Part shown: piece by piece, positions 1 to 11,000 of the stretch | How positions within the stretch are numbered: position 1 is the first letter of the stretch | How the letters are laid out: every line of letters starts with the position of its first letter | Assembly: GCF_010728725.1 (NCBI RefSeq) | Contig: NZ_AP022606.1 | Span: 3,472,001-3,536,000 of the forward strand | Direction: 5' to 3' | Source of the DNA: Mycobacterium branderi | GTDB taxonomy: Bacteria > Actinomycetota > Actinomycetes > Mycobacteriales > Mycobacteriaceae | DNA length: 64,000 nt | Translations under genes and position numbers: made by a program | Notes under the pieces: generated by a model | Seen by the model: only the letters and a program-made list of their open reading frames with translations | The model's database searches: none | What the model was told of the DNA's origin: nothing

Positions 1-379
1 ACGCGATGCCGAGACCGGCGATGCCCGCGACCGACAGCGAATCCCCGCTGAGCAGGCGCCTGCCCGGCGCCGCCAACCGTGCCGGGCGCGCACCCAACCG
101 CCCGCGGACGTCGATGGCTACGAATACCGCGATCGACAACGCCAGCAGCCCGATGAGGATCTGAACTTTGGGCACGGTGAAGTAGGTAGACCCGAGCAGG
201 CTGCGCCGAAAGACGAACAGCACCACCAGACCCACGGTCGTTCCCATGACGAAACCGCCGCTGAGAAACGCCAGCAGTTGCAGTGCGGGCCGCGGCCTGT
301 TCAGCATCAACACGGTCATCCCGACCCGGAATGGTTCGATGCTGACGGCCAGGGCCATGACCAGAACTGTGACCAGCAT
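1..379 (-). CDS. GAP/Sap-like integral membrane protein (partial, C-terminus beyond the left edge)
   Basis: The N-terminal 126 residues are visible. A hydrophobic first helix holds the segment SIEPFRVGM, followed by further helices and a short basic loop (residues about 95-110). The start region resembles the Sap/GAP family, membrane proteins next to mmpL genes in mycobacterial acyltrehalose loci, where they are thought to help lipid export or surface delivery. The start is the ATG at 379, 31 bp after the fadD stop and in the same direction, so it is probably the last gene of the papA3-mmpL10-PE-fadD operon. The family call rests on this N-terminus and on the neighbours. The missing end prevents a check of length or helix number. 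Confidence 0.75.
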   Translation of the reverse strand, partial: MLVTVLVMALAVSIEPFRVGMTVLMLNRPRPALQLLAFLSGGFVMGTTVGLVVLFVFRRSLLGSTYFTVPKVQILIGLLALSIAVFVAIDVRGRLGARPARLAAPGRRLLSGDSLSVAGIAGLGIA

Positions 380-410
380 TGGGATTTCGGGGTGCGCCCG
401 GCGCGGCCCG

Positions 411-2144
411 CTAAGCGTCCAACCGGGCGAATTGGTCCCGCCGGTACTGCTCGACGCAGGCGGCGCGCCGAATCTTGCCGCTCGTCGTGGTGGGAATCGA
501 GCCGGGCGGGACCAGGACGAGGTCCCCGACGTTCAAGCCGTGTGCGTTGGATATCGCGGAGGTGACGTCGTTCTTGATGCTGCTGAGCCAGTGCATTGCG
601 TCCTCGTCGGCCTCGCCGCGCTCCTTGAGCTCGATAACGGTCACCAGCTTCTCGGTGCTGTTGACCGGAACCGATATCGCCGCGACCCGGCCACCTGTGA
701 TCTCTTGGACCGTCGTCTCGATGTCCTCGGGATAGTGATTGCGCCCGCGGATGATCAGCAGATCCTTGATGCGCCCCACAATGAACAGCTCACCCTCGTA
801 GACAAAACCGAGGTCGCCGGTCCGCAGCCAGGATCCGTCGGGCGTGCCCGGCGAAGGGTCGGCGAGCGTTGCGCCGAAGCAGCGCTGCTCGTCGGGCTCT
901 TTGCGCCAGTAACCCTCGGCGACGTTGTCGCCGTGCACCCAGATCTCGCCGACCACGTTCTGCGGGCACTCGCGGTGTGTGTCGACGTCGACGATCCGCA
1001 GCATAGGGGATTGCGGCAGTTGGTATTTGACCAGCGTTGTGCCGGTCGCGGCCGCACACCGCTCCGCGCGGTTCGCGCCCAGCTTCTCGCTGTCGAAATG
1101 AACCGCCGGGGACGACTCACTCCATGTGCCAGCCGCGACGAAGACGGTCGCCTCCGCCAAGCCATAGGAGGGACGCAACATATGGTCCCGAAAATTGAAG
1201 TGCGCGAACCGATCGACGAAGCGTTGCAAGGTGGCCGGCTCGACGCGTTCGGCGCCGCTGATGATGCCCAGCACGTCCCCGAGGTCGAGTCCGGTCAGGT
1301 CAGCGTCGGTTGTTTTGCGGGCCGCCAAGTCGAACGCGAAGTTCGGCGCAGCTGACCACGCGTGAGGGTTGCGGGCCAGCGACTGAACCCATCGGGCCGG
1401 CCGCTCCAAGAACGAAACCGGACTCGTCAGCTCGCCGCGGTAGCCGCCCAGGATTGGTGCGCAGATTCCGAGCACCAAGCCCATGTCGTGGTAGAAGGGC
1501 AACCAGGACACGATCGTGGCTTCGGTTGGGGCTTTGCGGTCGGCGAAGAAGCTGCGCATCAGCTGCTCGAAATTCGCCTGGAGGTTGCGGTGCGAGACCA
1601 TGACCCCGGTCGGCAGTCGCGTCGAGCCCGAGCTGTACTGCAAATATGCGATGCTCGGCAGATCCGCTGTCCGAACACTTGGTTCGCCGTCCGCGTCCAG
1701 ATTCATCGAATCGATTTCGACGATCTTGGGCACCGAGTCCATGTGTGCGTCGTCGACGTACTGGGCGACATCGTCGGCGACAGCGGACGTTGTGAGAACA
1801 ACGGAGGGCGATGTATCGGCAAGGACGGCGCCCACCCGCTCGTGGCTCGAGCCGCGGTGCGGCAAGGGGAGTGGCACGGCGATGAGTCCAGCCTGCATGG
1901 ATCCCAGAAACGCCGCAATGTAATCGAGAGACTGAGGCGCCAGGATGACTGCCCTGTCGCCGGCCGCCCCATGAAAGCTGAGCTCGCTGGCCACATTATG
2001 CGTTCGGCGGGACAACTGCGACCAGGTCAGACTCTCGGGCGCACCCGCCCAGTCGTCGTCGTAATCGGTGAAAGTGAACGCGATGTCGTTGGGCCGCAGG
2101 CTCGCACGTCCGTGCAGCATCGAAAGGATGGATGACTGAGGCAT
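411..2144 (-). CDS. fadD23: FadD23-like long-chain fatty acyl-AMP ligase
   Basis: This 577-residue adenylating enzyme activates a fatty acid with ATP as acyl-AMP, to be loaded onto the partner polyketide synthase. The ATP-binding motif [16 protein letters not shown] lies near residues 170-185. [20 protein letters not shown] and [20 protein letters not shown] follow in the usual order, and the C-terminal lysine motif is TTSGKIRR. The sequence runs closely parallel to the mycobacterial FadD21/FadD23 group, which serve acyltrehalose synthases. I chose ATG 2144 because homology begins there; GTG 2153 is an alternative three codons upstream. It follows the PE gene by 37 bp on the same strand. The symbol is taken from TPP loci. 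FadD21 would be equally consistent by sequence alone. Confidence 0.85.
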   Translation of the reverse strand: MPQSSILSMLHGRASLRPNDIAFTFTDYDDDWAGAPESLTWSQLSRRTHNVASELSFHGAAGDRAVILAPQSLDYIAAFLGSMQAGLIAVPLPLPHRGSSHERVGAVLADTSPSVVLTTSAVADDVAQYVDDAHMDSVPKIVEIDSMNLDADGEPSVRTADLPSIAYLQYSSGSTRLPTGVMVSHRNLQANFEQLMRSFFADRKAPTEATIVSWLPFYHDMGLVLGICAPILGGYRGELTSPVSFLERPARWVQSLARNPHAWSAAPNFAFDLAARKTTDADLTGLDLGDVLGIISGAERVEPATLQRFVDRFAHFNFRDHMLRPSYGLAEATVFVAAGTWSESSPAVHFDSEKLGANRAERCAAATGTTLVKYQLPQSPMLRIVDVDTHRECPQNVVGEIWVHGDNVAEGYWRKEPDEQRCFGATLADPSPGTPDGSWLRTGDLGFVYEGELFIVGRIKDLLIIRGRNHYPEDIETTVQEITGGRVAAISVPVNSTEKLVTVIELKERGEADEDAMHWLSSIKNDVTSAISNAHGLNVGDLVLVPPGSIPTTTSGKIRRAACVEQYRRDQFARLDA

Positions 2145-2181
2145 AAGGGTCACGTCATGTCCGTAGGGGGTCGGGTCGATG

Positions 2182-3312
2182 TCAGTGGTCAGACGGTCCT
2201 GCGGTGTGCGACAACACGGACATGGCACCGCTGAGTATCTGCGAGAGCGGGTCGGCGCCGCCACCGAATGTCGCCTGGTTGGCCGGCGCGGTGACTTCCG
2301 CCGGGTCGAACCCGTGCACCGGGTCCACTTGAACCGGAGCGGTCGCCGGGTCGTCGTTTCGTGAGTAGCCCGCGTTCACCCGGGGCATCAGGATCGCGTC
2401 GAGCTTGTTCAGCGTGTCTTCCGGAATCCCGATGTAGGCCAGGGGCATGACAAGCGGGAGGTGCTTTTCCGGAACCATGATCGTGGTGTCCCTGGCGCCC
2501 CGCGAGTTGATCGTCGTCCGGATGTTCTGCGGCGGCACCATGCTCGGGTTCGTGAAGGCCACCGCGGTGTGACCGGTTGCGAGGCCCATCAGTGTGTTGC
2601 CCAGGGCAAACAAGTTGTCCGGACGGTCGGGGAAGTCCGCGATCGAGTCGTAGGCGGCCACGAACCGGTATGTGTCGTACTGGCTGTCATACGGCGGTTG
2701 CATGGTGTAGTCGAGTGCGGGAACGACGCTGCCGACCGGAAACATCGCGGTCAGGAAGCTCTCCCCGAATGCGTGGCGCCCGACCGGGTCGCCGAACGTC
2801 GCGAAGTTCAGTTGGTCCGATGGGGGAGCGGCCGGGTCCTTGGCCAGCCGAGCCTGCGCGCCGTCGACCACGAAAGCGCCCTCGGACAAGCCGATCGCCG
2901 TGCCGGGGCGACCGGTGCGGATCGCCGCATCGAGGTTGTCTACTCCCACGTCGACGGATTCGCCGACGCTGGGGCCGTCCAGACCCAGGCCGGGCAGCAG
3001 CTTTTCGCCGAACTTGCCGATGCCCGGGAAGAATCGTTCCAGGACGTGGCCCTGCACCTGGCCCGCCGGGTAGCGCACGATTTCGCGCTTCTGGCCGGGA
3101 AACCATTGGGCTCCCTCCTGACGGATGTACTCGTCGTAGGGGATGCCGAGAACGTGGGCGCCGCCAAGGGCGAACGCGGTCTGATCGCCCGGCGCGCCGG
3201 GAGTGGGCGGCCCGCCGACGGGCGTGTCGTCAGCCGACGCGGTCCTGACGCCGAAATAGCCTGTGGCGCTGACAGTTACCAGCGCCGTGACTCCTGCGAG
3301 GAGTTTCTTCAT
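2182..3312 (-). CDS. pe: Secreted PE-PPE-domain acyltransferase (Chp family, TPP 'PE' protein)
   Basis: The 376-residue protein begins with a signal peptide: MKK, a hydrophobic stretch, and an ATASA-type end near residue 27 (TASADD). The body is a PE-PPE (alpha/beta-hydrolase) domain. The nucleophile elbow GLSEG puts the catalytic serine at residue 143, and the segment [12 protein letters not shown] is typical of the fold. Relatives Chp1 and Chp2 complete sulfolipid and polyacyltrehalose by moving acyl groups between diacyltrehalose molecules outside the membrane. In TPP-producing mycobacteria the PE protein does the equivalent last step. AGGAG lies 7 nt before ATG 3312, which decides the start. 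It sits between mmpL10 (44 bp) and fadD, consistent with acting on the exported intermediate. Confidence 0.85.
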   Translation of the reverse strand: MKKLLAGVTALVTVSATGYFGVRTASADDTPVGGPPTPGAPGDQTAFALGGAHVLGIPYDEYIRQEGAQWFPGQKREIVRYPAGQVQGHVLERFFPGIGKFGEKLLPGLGLDGPSVGESVDVGVDNLDAAIRTGRPGTAIGLSEGAFVVDGAQARLAKDPAAPPSDQLNFATFGDPVGRHAFGESFLTAMFPVGSVVPALDYTMQPPYDSQYDTYRFVAAYDSIADFPDRPDNLFALGNTLMGLATGHTAVAFTNPSMVPPQNIRTTINSRGARDTTIMVPEKHLPLVMPLAYIGIPEDTLNKLDAILMPRVNAGYSRNDDPATAPVQVDPVHGFDPAEVTAPANQATFGGGADPLSQILSGAMSVLSHTAGPSDH

Positions 3313-3356
3313 CGCTACTCCTGACCGCTCGGCATCGCCTCGTAGTTTCACATACA

Positions 3357-6347
3357 TCAGGTGTGCTCGCGAACCCGCGCTCCCAGTCGTGACGGCCACC
3401 AGTTCGCCCGCCCCACGAGCGCGGCGATGGCGGGAACCGTGATGGTGCGTACTACGAAGGTGTCCAGCAAAATTCCCACACCGATCACAAAACCGCCTTG
3501 GACCACGGTGCCGATGCTGGAGAACAACAGCCCGCACATCGAAGCAGCGAAGATCAGACCCGCCGCGGTGATCACGCCGCCGGTCGAGCTCAGGGTGCGA
3601 ATGATGCCGTAACGCATGCTGCGTGACGACTCCTCACGCATTCGGGAGACAAGCAGCATGTTGTAGTCGGCGCCGACCGCGACCAACACCACGAATGCCA
3701 GCGGCGGCACGCTCCAATGCAACTGCTGGCCGAGGATGAATTGAAAGAAGAGGGTGCCGATGCCCACCGCCGACAAGTACGAAATGACCACCGAAGCAAC
3801 CAGATACAACGGTGCGATAATCGCACGCAGGAGCGCCGTCAAGGTCAGTAGCACGACGACGAGGGTCACCGCGATGATGAACCGGATGTCGTGTCGGTAG
3901 TAGTCGCGGGTGTCTTTCAGTCCCACGGTGTATCCCGCCATCGATACCGTAGCGTCCGCCAATGCGGTATTCGGTTGGGCCCCCCGGGCGGTCTGGGTGA
4001 TCGTGGTGACCTGATCCATCGCTTCGCTGCTGAACGGATTCAGTTTGGTTTGAACCAGGTACCGCGCCGAGTGGCCATCCGGCGAGATGAAGACCTTGGC
4101 GGCGTTCTCGAACGCCTTCAAGCGCAGCAACTGGGCCGGGATGTGGAACCCGGCCATTGCCGGTTGTGCGGCATCGCGTTTCAGCGACAACAAGAAGGCC
4201 GACGCCTGATCCAGGCCGGTGCCCAACTGTTTGACCTGATCGACGAGTTGCGTCACCGCCTCCGCCACTTGCCGGCTCCCGCCGGCGAATCGGTTCGCGC
4301 CGTCTTGCATGCTGTTCAGGTTCGCCTGCAGGCCACCGGGTTGGTCCATTCCCATGGAATGCATCACCTTGGTGAGGTTTGTCAGTGCCCCACGCACGCG
4401 CTCCACCGAGGCATTCAGCGACTTTTTGTCCGGGATCGCCTGCAGTTGCGTCCACAGATCGTTGATCGCGTCCAGGTCTTCCTGGTCGCGCCCGCCAACA
4501 AGCCGTTCGAACGTTCCGCGAGTAGCGCTGCAGGACTCGTCGAGATCGCAGACCGGGTTGCCCTGCAACGCCGTCAGCACTGGTCCTATCCAGGCAAACA
4601 TGTTCTTGCCGGCCGAAAAGTTCCAGCCCATGGCATTGGTGAGCGAGTTGACGTGGTCGACGAGCTTGGCCGCGGTGTCGACCTCCTTGACCAAAGTGTC
4701 ACCGCTGTATTGGTTTTTCATCGACGAGAAGGAGTCGACCACGTGCTGGACACTGGCGGCGAGCTGGCTGACCTGGCCGCGCACATGGTTGAGGTTGTCG
4801 GCTAGCGTGCCGGCCCCGTCGGCCAGCCGGTTGAGGTCGTCGGTGTGGTCGTTGATCAGTGTGGATCCGTCGGCCAGGACGGTGCCGATGGCGCCGGCCT
4901 GGTACGTGGCTTTGAATTCATTCGGCACAGCTCCGGTGGGACGCGTGATGCCGCTGACCGCAGCGATATTCGGCAGTTGGCTGACTCGCTGCGCCATTTG
5001 CTCCAAGTCCGCAAGTGCCTGCGGTGTGCGCAGGTCACGCGGCGAGGAGACGAGGATGTATTCCGGAATCGACTGATTCACCGGAAAGTGGCGATCCAGC
5101 GCGGCATATCCGACCGAACTCGGCGCCGACGACCGCACGGCCTTGCGATCGTCGTAGTTGTAGTGCACGAAGGCGGCGCAGCCGGCCAGCGCGATCAACA
5201 CCAGCACGCTGGCAACTAGATGGACCTTCGGCCTGCGAACAATGCGAATGCCCGAGCGCCGCCAGAACCGCGCGGTCAGCTCGCGGCGCGGCTTGACCCA
5301 GCCCCGTGGTCCGGCGAGCACCAGAATGGCCGGCAGCAACGTCACCGCGGCAAGAAATGCCACGCCGATCCCGATCGCCGAGGACGTTCCGACGGTCTTG
5401 AACACGCCCATTCGGGCGAAGCTGATGACCAGAAAAGTGATTCCGACGGTGGCGGCGGACGCGGCGATCACCTTTCCGATCGAGACCATCGCCCTCTTGA
5501 CCGCCTGGTCGAAATCCGCCCCCAGCCGCAAATGGTCGTGATAGCGGCTGATCAGAAACACCGCGTAATCCGTTCCGGCGCCGGCCATTATCGCGCTCAA
5601 AAATACGATGGACTGGTTGGAGACGCCCGAGCCCGTCAGTTGGGAGTATCCGGCTACCACGGCTTGTGCGATCACCAGGGACAACCCGATCGTCAGCAAC
5701 GGCAGCAGCATGGTGACCGCGCTGCGGTACACCACCAGCAGCACGATGAGCACCAGAACCGCGATCGCCAGCTCAATCGGCATGCGATCCCGGTTGCCCG
5801 AAACGGTAAGGTCGGCCACGGTTGCCGCGGGGCCGGTGAGATTTGCGGTCAGTGTTGTTCCGGCTGGGGCCTGTTTCAAGGCGGTTTCGACGATTTCGCT
5901 GATCCGGTTGAAAGCGGCATAAGACTGTGGAGTGCCCAACTCGCCCGCAACCCCGACCGGCAGCACCCACGCCTTGTGGTCCTTGCTGGTCACGGCCGAG
6001 CGCAGCGGCGGCGTGCTGACGAAATCCTGCAACATCACGACATCTCGGGTGTCCCGGCGCAGCGCGTCCACCAGTTTGCGATAAACGGCTTCATCGGCGG
6101 GGCCAAGCCCCTTGTCGTCGGTCAGAACCACCAGCAGGAGATCTTCTGAGCCCGATTCGTGAAACGCCTCGGCCATCTTTCGGGCGGTGACGCTCGACGG
6201 TGCATCGCTGGGCAAGATGGCGAGCGGATGTTTCTGGGCCATCTGGCCCAGGGACGGAAACGTCAGTGGGAGTGCGACGGCCATCGCGACCCAGAGTCCT
6301 ATCACTACCCAGGGCCACCGCACCACAAAGTCGGCTAGCCGTTGCAC
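3357..6347 (-). CDS. mmpL10: MmpL10-like RND lipid exporter
   Basis: This 996-residue transporter of the MmpL subgroup of RND pumps has two halves. Each half has an N-terminal helix, a periplasmic domain and five more helices. The Asp-Tyr pairs used in proton relay are visible in both halves ([15 protein letters not shown] and [14 protein letters not shown]). The second periplasmic domain (roughly residues 430-760) is long and helical, as in the lipid-exporting members. MmpL10 proteins export diacyltrehalose in the polyacyltrehalose and TPP pathways. GTG 6347 is the likely start: homology begins with [13 protein letters not shown], and it lies 7 bp after the papA3 stop in the same operon. The substrate is inferred from neighbours. 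Confidence 0.9.
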   Translation of the reverse strand: MQRLADFVVRWPWVVIGLWVAMAVALPLTFPSLGQMAQKHPLAILPSDAPSSVTARKMAEAFHESGSEDLLLVVLTDDKGLGPADEAVYRKLVDALRRDTRDVVMLQDFVSTPPLRSAVTSKDHKAWVLPVGVAGELGTPQSYAAFNRISEIVETALKQAPAGTTLTANLTGPAATVADLTVSGNRDRMPIELAIAVLVLIVLLVVYRSAVTMLLPLLTIGLSLVIAQAVVAGYSQLTGSGVSNQSIVFLSAIMAGAGTDYAVFLISRYHDHLRLGADFDQAVKRAMVSIGKVIAASAATVGITFLVISFARMGVFKTVGTSSAIGIGVAFLAAVTLLPAILVLAGPRGWVKPRRELTARFWRRSGIRIVRRPKVHLVASVLVLIALAGCAAFVHYNYDDRKAVRSSAPSSVGYAALDRHFPVNQSIPEYILVSSPRDLRTPQALADLEQMAQRVSQLPNIAAVSGITRPTGAVPNEFKATYQAGAIGTVLADGSTLINDHTDDLNRLADGAGTLADNLNHVRGQVSQLAASVQHVVDSFSSMKNQYSGDTLVKEVDTAAKLVDHVNSLTNAMGWNFSAGKNMFAWIGPVLTALQGNPVCDLDESCSATRGTFERLVGGRDQEDLDAINDLWTQLQAIPDKKSLNASVERVRGALTNLTKVMHSMGMDQPGGLQANLNSMQDGANRFAGGSRQVAEAVTQLVDQVKQLGTGLDQASAFLLSLKRDAAQPAMAGFHIPAQLLRLKAFENAAKVFISPDGHSARYLVQTKLNPFSSEAMDQVTTITQTARGAQPNTALADATVSMAGYTVGLKDTRDYYRHDIRFIIAVTLVVVLLTLTALLRAIIAPLYLVASVVISYLSAVGIGTLFFQFILGQQLHWSVPPLAFVVLVAVGADYNMLLVSRMREESSRSMRYGIIRTLSSTGGVITAAGLIFAASMCGLLFSSIGTVVQGGFVIGVGILLDTFVVRTITVPAIAALVGRANWWPSRLGARVREHT

Positions 6348-6354
6348 ATTGCCC

Positions 6355-7776
6355 TCACGCGACGCGTCCCCAGTGCCCGTGGTTGGCGACCCGCACACAC
6401 ACGGACTTCAGCGCCTCCATGTACCGGATGACCGATTTCTCGGCGACGGGGTTATCGGGATACATGATCGCCATCACCGTGCCCTCCCCGTACCGGAAGA
6501 TGTAGATGGTCAGTTGATAGGAATACCGGCCGTCTGAGTAGATTCCGATGTTGTTGGCAAGTCCCAGGTCGGCGGCCGCGAGCACGGCGTTGAGCGGGGC
6601 GGCGTTGCCGTGAAAGAAGTTCGACACCGGAAAGTTCGGTTGTGGCCAGCTCAACCACGGCGCCAGTTCCAGCACCCGGTAGTACGGCACCTTTGCCATG
6701 TCCAGACCTGAGTCGAACGAAGCCTGTGCGGTCCACGCGGCGTCGCCGAAAGACGCCGCGGCTATCGGCACGGTAATCGGGATCAAGCCGGTAAACCAGC
6801 CCTGTGTCATGAAGTTGTCCGTACCGCTGCGGGAATCTCGGGGAGTAAGACCGTAGTAGGTTGGCGCACCCGTGAACTCGTGCTCCACCAGGGCGATGCA
6901 GGCAAACAAGCCGCCGACGAAGCGTGCGCCCACCGCTGAGCATGCCGATTCGAATCGCTCGGTCTGTTCGGCATCCATCAGGAGTTCGGAGACCAGGTCG
7001 CTGGCACACGGCTCCGAGGGGTTACCCAATGGGAGCGGGAATTCAGGAAAGCCGCCATTGTTGTTCTCGGCGAACTCGATCCACGCGCGCACCGCGGGTG
7101 AATCTGTGGTTAACGTTGAGGTGTACTGGCGTTCGCGGACACAGAAGTCGTCGTAGCTGCCGGGCTCGGGAAGCGCAAGCGCCTCACCGCCGGCGCTCAA
7201 CGCCGAATACATGCCGTTGGCCTCGAGCATCGTGGTGCCGATCAGCGTCGCGTCCCCGTGCACATGATCCATTGCAGCAAAGAACGTGAAGTGGTTCTCG
7301 CTTTGGACAATCCCGAAGCTGAAACAGCCCCACTCCAGCGGATTCGGGATGGCCACGACGTGAGCGCGGACCTCGTCGGCGGTCATCTGGCCGTGCGTCC
7401 GCGGCGCGAACTCGATATCTGCGGGATCGCTGATGGTGCGCCTGGCGAATTCGCCATTGCCCATGTGCTCGAACCAGCTGCGGAACGTGTCGTGCCGACG
7501 CAGGTAGGCGTTGAGGGCCTCGTTCATGGCGGAAATGTCGCACCGCCCAGGCACTTCGCAGGTGGCGATGATCTGCCGGGAGAAGTCCAGCCCCGCGGCG
7601 GTCCGCTCATGGTAGTTGCGAAGATGTTGGCCCTGCATGTAACTGACTGGCACCGAGCTCACCGGTGCTTGTCGGACCTTTGCCAGAGCCATGTCCGTCG
7701 GGTGCCACGAAGTGACGACGCCCGGGGTTAACGTCCAATCGTCGAGCGAGCCGATCGTAATCTTCCCGATGCGCAA
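6355..7776 (-). CDS. papA3: PapA3-like trehalose acyltransferase
   Basis: This 473-residue member of the PapA (condensation-domain) family transfers acyl chains to trehalose. The active-site motif HxxxD is H171-VHG-D175 within [10 protein letters not shown], and the second conserved region ends in FPVSNFFHG. In related loci PapA3 makes 2,3-diacyltrehalose, the substrate of MmpL10. The start is taken as TTG 7776: the family normally begins RIGKITIG, and GAGGAGG lies at the right distance upstream. The ATG at 7836 would add 20 residues unlike the family. It is the first gene of the minus-strand operon and diverges from pks, so the two arms of the locus share one promoter region. Confidence 0.88.
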   Translation of the reverse strand: MRIGKITIGSLDDWTLTPGVVTSWHPTDMALAKVRQAPVSSVPVSYMQGQHLRNYHERTAAGLDFSRQIIATCEVPGRCDISAMNEALNAYLRRHDTFRSWFEHMGNGEFARRTISDPADIEFAPRTHGQMTADEVRAHVVAIPNPLEWGCFSFGIVQSENHFTFFAAMDHVHGDATLIGTTMLEANGMYSALSAGGEALALPEPGSYDDFCVRERQYTSTLTTDSPAVRAWIEFAENNNGGFPEFPLPLGNPSEPCASDLVSELLMDAEQTERFESACSAVGARFVGGLFACIALVEHEFTGAPTYYGLTPRDSRSGTDNFMTQGWFTGLIPITVPIAAASFGDAAWTAQASFDSGLDMAKVPYYRVLELAPWLSWPQPNFPVSNFFHGNAAPLNAVLAAADLGLANNIGIYSDGRYSYQLTIYIFRYGEGTVMAIMYPDNPVAEKSVIRYMEALKSVCVRVANHGHWGRVA

Positions 7777-8069
7777 GACTTCGTCCTCCTCGGTGTGGTC
7801 GGCTCGTCGGGTCAGGCTGGCGGCGAGACCCAACATAGCGTTCTTCGCAGTGGGTGTCGCCCAGCGTCAGTCGCTGCGACCGCACAGGGTAAATCACCCG
7901 GCACAGAATGCTTGTCCGCAGCCATACCTTGCGGTACGGTGCGCGGCACCGGTGCCGGCAACGCACTTGCAATCCTGGCCCGCGGCAGCAATTCTGATGC
8001 GCGACCGAGCCGCGCGCGGATGCGCGCGACGACCGAATCGTCACCGTCCCCAACAGAGAGGTCAGCCGT
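7777..8069. promoter_or_regulatory. Divergent intergenic region between papA3 and pks
   Basis: These 293 bases separate the two oppositely transcribed arms of the glycolipid locus and must carry both promoters. The left end holds the GAGGAGG ribosome site of papA3 (minus strand). The right end holds GAGAGG about 8 nt before the pks ATG. I see no gene in it and no obvious operator palindrome. Confidence 0.6.
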
Positions 8070-11000
8070 ATGGCATCCGCCGAAGGCGAGCAGCAGTCAA
8101 GTTTCGCGATCGTCGGCTACGCGGCGCGTTTCCCCGGTGCGGCGAACACGGACGAGTTTTGGGACTTGCTGCGGCACGGCCGGGACGCGGTATCGGAGGT
8201 GCCGCAGGAGCGGTGGGACGCCGATGAATTCTTCGACCCGGATCCCGACGCACCCGGCAAGGTGGTGACCCGGCGGGCAGGTTTTGTCGACGACGTAACG
8301 GGGTTCGACGCACCGTTTTTCGGAATGTCGACGCGCGAGGTCCGGTTGATGGACCCGCAACATCGGATCTTGCTGGAGACCGCGTGGCGGGCCGTGGAGC
8401 ATTCGGGCACCGCGCCAACCGCTTTGGCGAATACCAACACCGGTGTATTCGTGGGCTTGTCCACGCACGACTACTTGGGGATGGCATCCGACGAGCTGAC
8501 CTACTCCGAAATCGAAGCCTATATGGCGATCGGCACGTCGAACGCCGCAGCGGCCGGGCGGATCAGCTACCGGTTGGGGCTGCAGGGCCCGGCGGTCGCC
8601 GTCGACACGGCGTGCAGCTCGTCGTTGGTGGCAATCCACCAGGCATGCCAAGCGCTTCGCTTGGGGGAATGCGACCTCGCGCTGGCCGGCGGCGCGAACG
8701 TCTTGCTCACGCCCGCAACGATGATCACTTTTTCCAGTGCGCACATGCTCGCACCCGACGGCCGGTGCAAAACCTTCGATGCGGCTGCAGACGGCTATGT
8801 CCGCGGCGAGGGTTGCGGTGTCATTGTTCTCAAGCGGCTCGAGGACGCGATTCGCGACGGCGACCGGATCCGCGCCGTGATCCGCGGCAGCGCGGTCAAT
8901 CAGGACGGCGCATCGGGTGGTTTGACGGTGCCCAACGGTGTTGCTCAGCAACGGGTTATCGCCGAGGCGCTGAAGCGCGCCGGCCTGGCCGCCGGCGACG
9001 TCGGGTACCTGGAGGCGCATGGCACCGGGACGTCGCTGGGCGATCCGATCGAGGCCCAGGCCGCGGGTGCGGTGCTCGGTGCCGGGCGCGACGCGAGCCG
9101 GCCGCTGTTGATCGGCTCGGTGAAGACGAACATCGGTCATCTGGAAGCCGCCGCCGGGATCGCCGGTGTGCTCAAGGTGGTCCTGTCTCTCGAGCACGGG
9201 TTGCTGCCGCAGCACCTGCATTTCCGCAATCCGTCGCCGCACATTCCCTGGGACCGGCTTCCGCTGCAGGTGGTGCAGGAGGCGACTGCCTGGGAACGCA
9301 ACGGGCAGCCGCGTATTGCGGGCGTCAGTTCGTTCGGGTTCGCCGGGACCAACGCACACGTCATCCTCTCCGAGGCGCCCGAGGAACATGCGGAGCGCGC
9401 TGTGGCACCGCTTCCGGTCGATCAGCGGCGCTTCCGCATACTTCCGCTGTCGGCGCGCACTCCCGCCGCTTTGGTGCAGCTCGCCGATCAATACCGCACC
9501 TGGTTGAGCTCGCACCCGGAGGCCACGTTGGCCGACGTGTGCTTTACCGCCGGGGTCGGACGAGCTCACCTGGAGCACCGGGCCGCGTTGGTGGTCAACT
9601 CGCGAGAATCTGCCGGCGAATTGCTCGCAGCACTCGCCGACGACCGTCCGGCGCCCGGGTTGGTGCGCGGAGTATCCGACGACGCGCCGAAAACGGCGTG
9701 GCTGTTCACCGGTCAGGGCAGCCAGTACCCGGGCATGGCCCGCGAGCTGTTCGACACCGAGCCGGTGTTCGCCCAAACCCTGACCCGGTGCGCCGACGTG
9801 GTCGCAGACGTTCTCGAAAAACCGTTGCTCGACGTGATTTTCGACCCGGAGGGCGACGACACGCTGCGACAGACGTCGTACGCGCAGCCTGCGCTGTTTG
9901 CGGTGGAGATGGGCCTGGCCCGGCTGTGGCAGTCCTGGGGCTTCGAACCCGACGTGGTGGCGGGCCACAGCGTGGGCCAGTACTCGGCGGCGTGTGTTGC
10001 GGGCGTGCTGCGCCCCGAGGACGGCATGCTGCTGATGGCCGAGCGCGGCCGCCTTTTCGGCAGCTTGCCCGCGGGTGGACGGATGGCCGCGGTGTTCACC
10101 GCCGCCGAGCGTGCAGAGAGCCTCACCGACGAGTTCCCGAGCCTCTCGGTGGCCGCCTACAACGGCGCCAACACCGTATTGTCAGGACCCGCACAGGATC
10201 TGGAGCAGGCGGTGTCGGCGCTTCAGGCCGACGGTGTCCGGTGTGACTGGCTCGACACCAGCCATGCGTTCCACTCGGCGCTGCTCGATCCCATCCTCGA
10301 CGAGTTCGAGTCATATGCAGACCAGTTCACTTACAGTTCGCCGCAACGCATTCTGGTGTGCAACCGCACCGGCGGCACCCTCGGCCGGAGCGTGAAACTG
10401 GACGGCAACTACTGGCGTCGCCACGCGCGGCAGCCGGTGGAATTCGCCAAGAGCGTGCGCACCCTTGCCGATCTGGGCTGCAAAGTGCTGCTGGAGATCG
10501 GCCCGCAGCCGGTGCTCACCGCCGCAGCGTTGCGGGCATGGCCTGACCCGGCCACCACGCCGCGGGCCATCGCGTCGTTGCGCCGCAACACCGCCGACCA
10601 CCGGCAGATCACCGAAGCCCTTGCCGACGCGTACGTTTTGGGCCACCAGCCGGACTTCGGCGCTGTCATGGGCCCGGCGCGCAAGCTGGACCTGCCGACC
10701 TATCCATTCCAGCGTCGCCAGTACTGGTTTCGAGACAATCGACCCGAGCGTGACCAACAACAGAACGGCGCGGCGCAGTCGCAGGCCATTCGGCTGCTCG
10801 AGGATGGCCGGATCGAGGAGCTCGCGGCCCTGATCGACGCCGCGAGCGACGATCATCAGACCCTGAACGTGCTGGCAAAGCTTGCCGCACAACACAACCA
10901 GCAGCGCAAAACCCAGTCGATCTCGGATGCCCGCTACGAGTTCCGGTGGGAGAGACCTACGATCGCCGATGCGCAAGGCCGCGAGGAATGCACGTGGCTC

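Noticed and set aside
2182..3537. Longer N-terminus for the PE-PPE acyltransferase
   Set aside because: It would overlap mmpL10 and hide the signal peptide; AGGAG before ATG 3312 settles the start.
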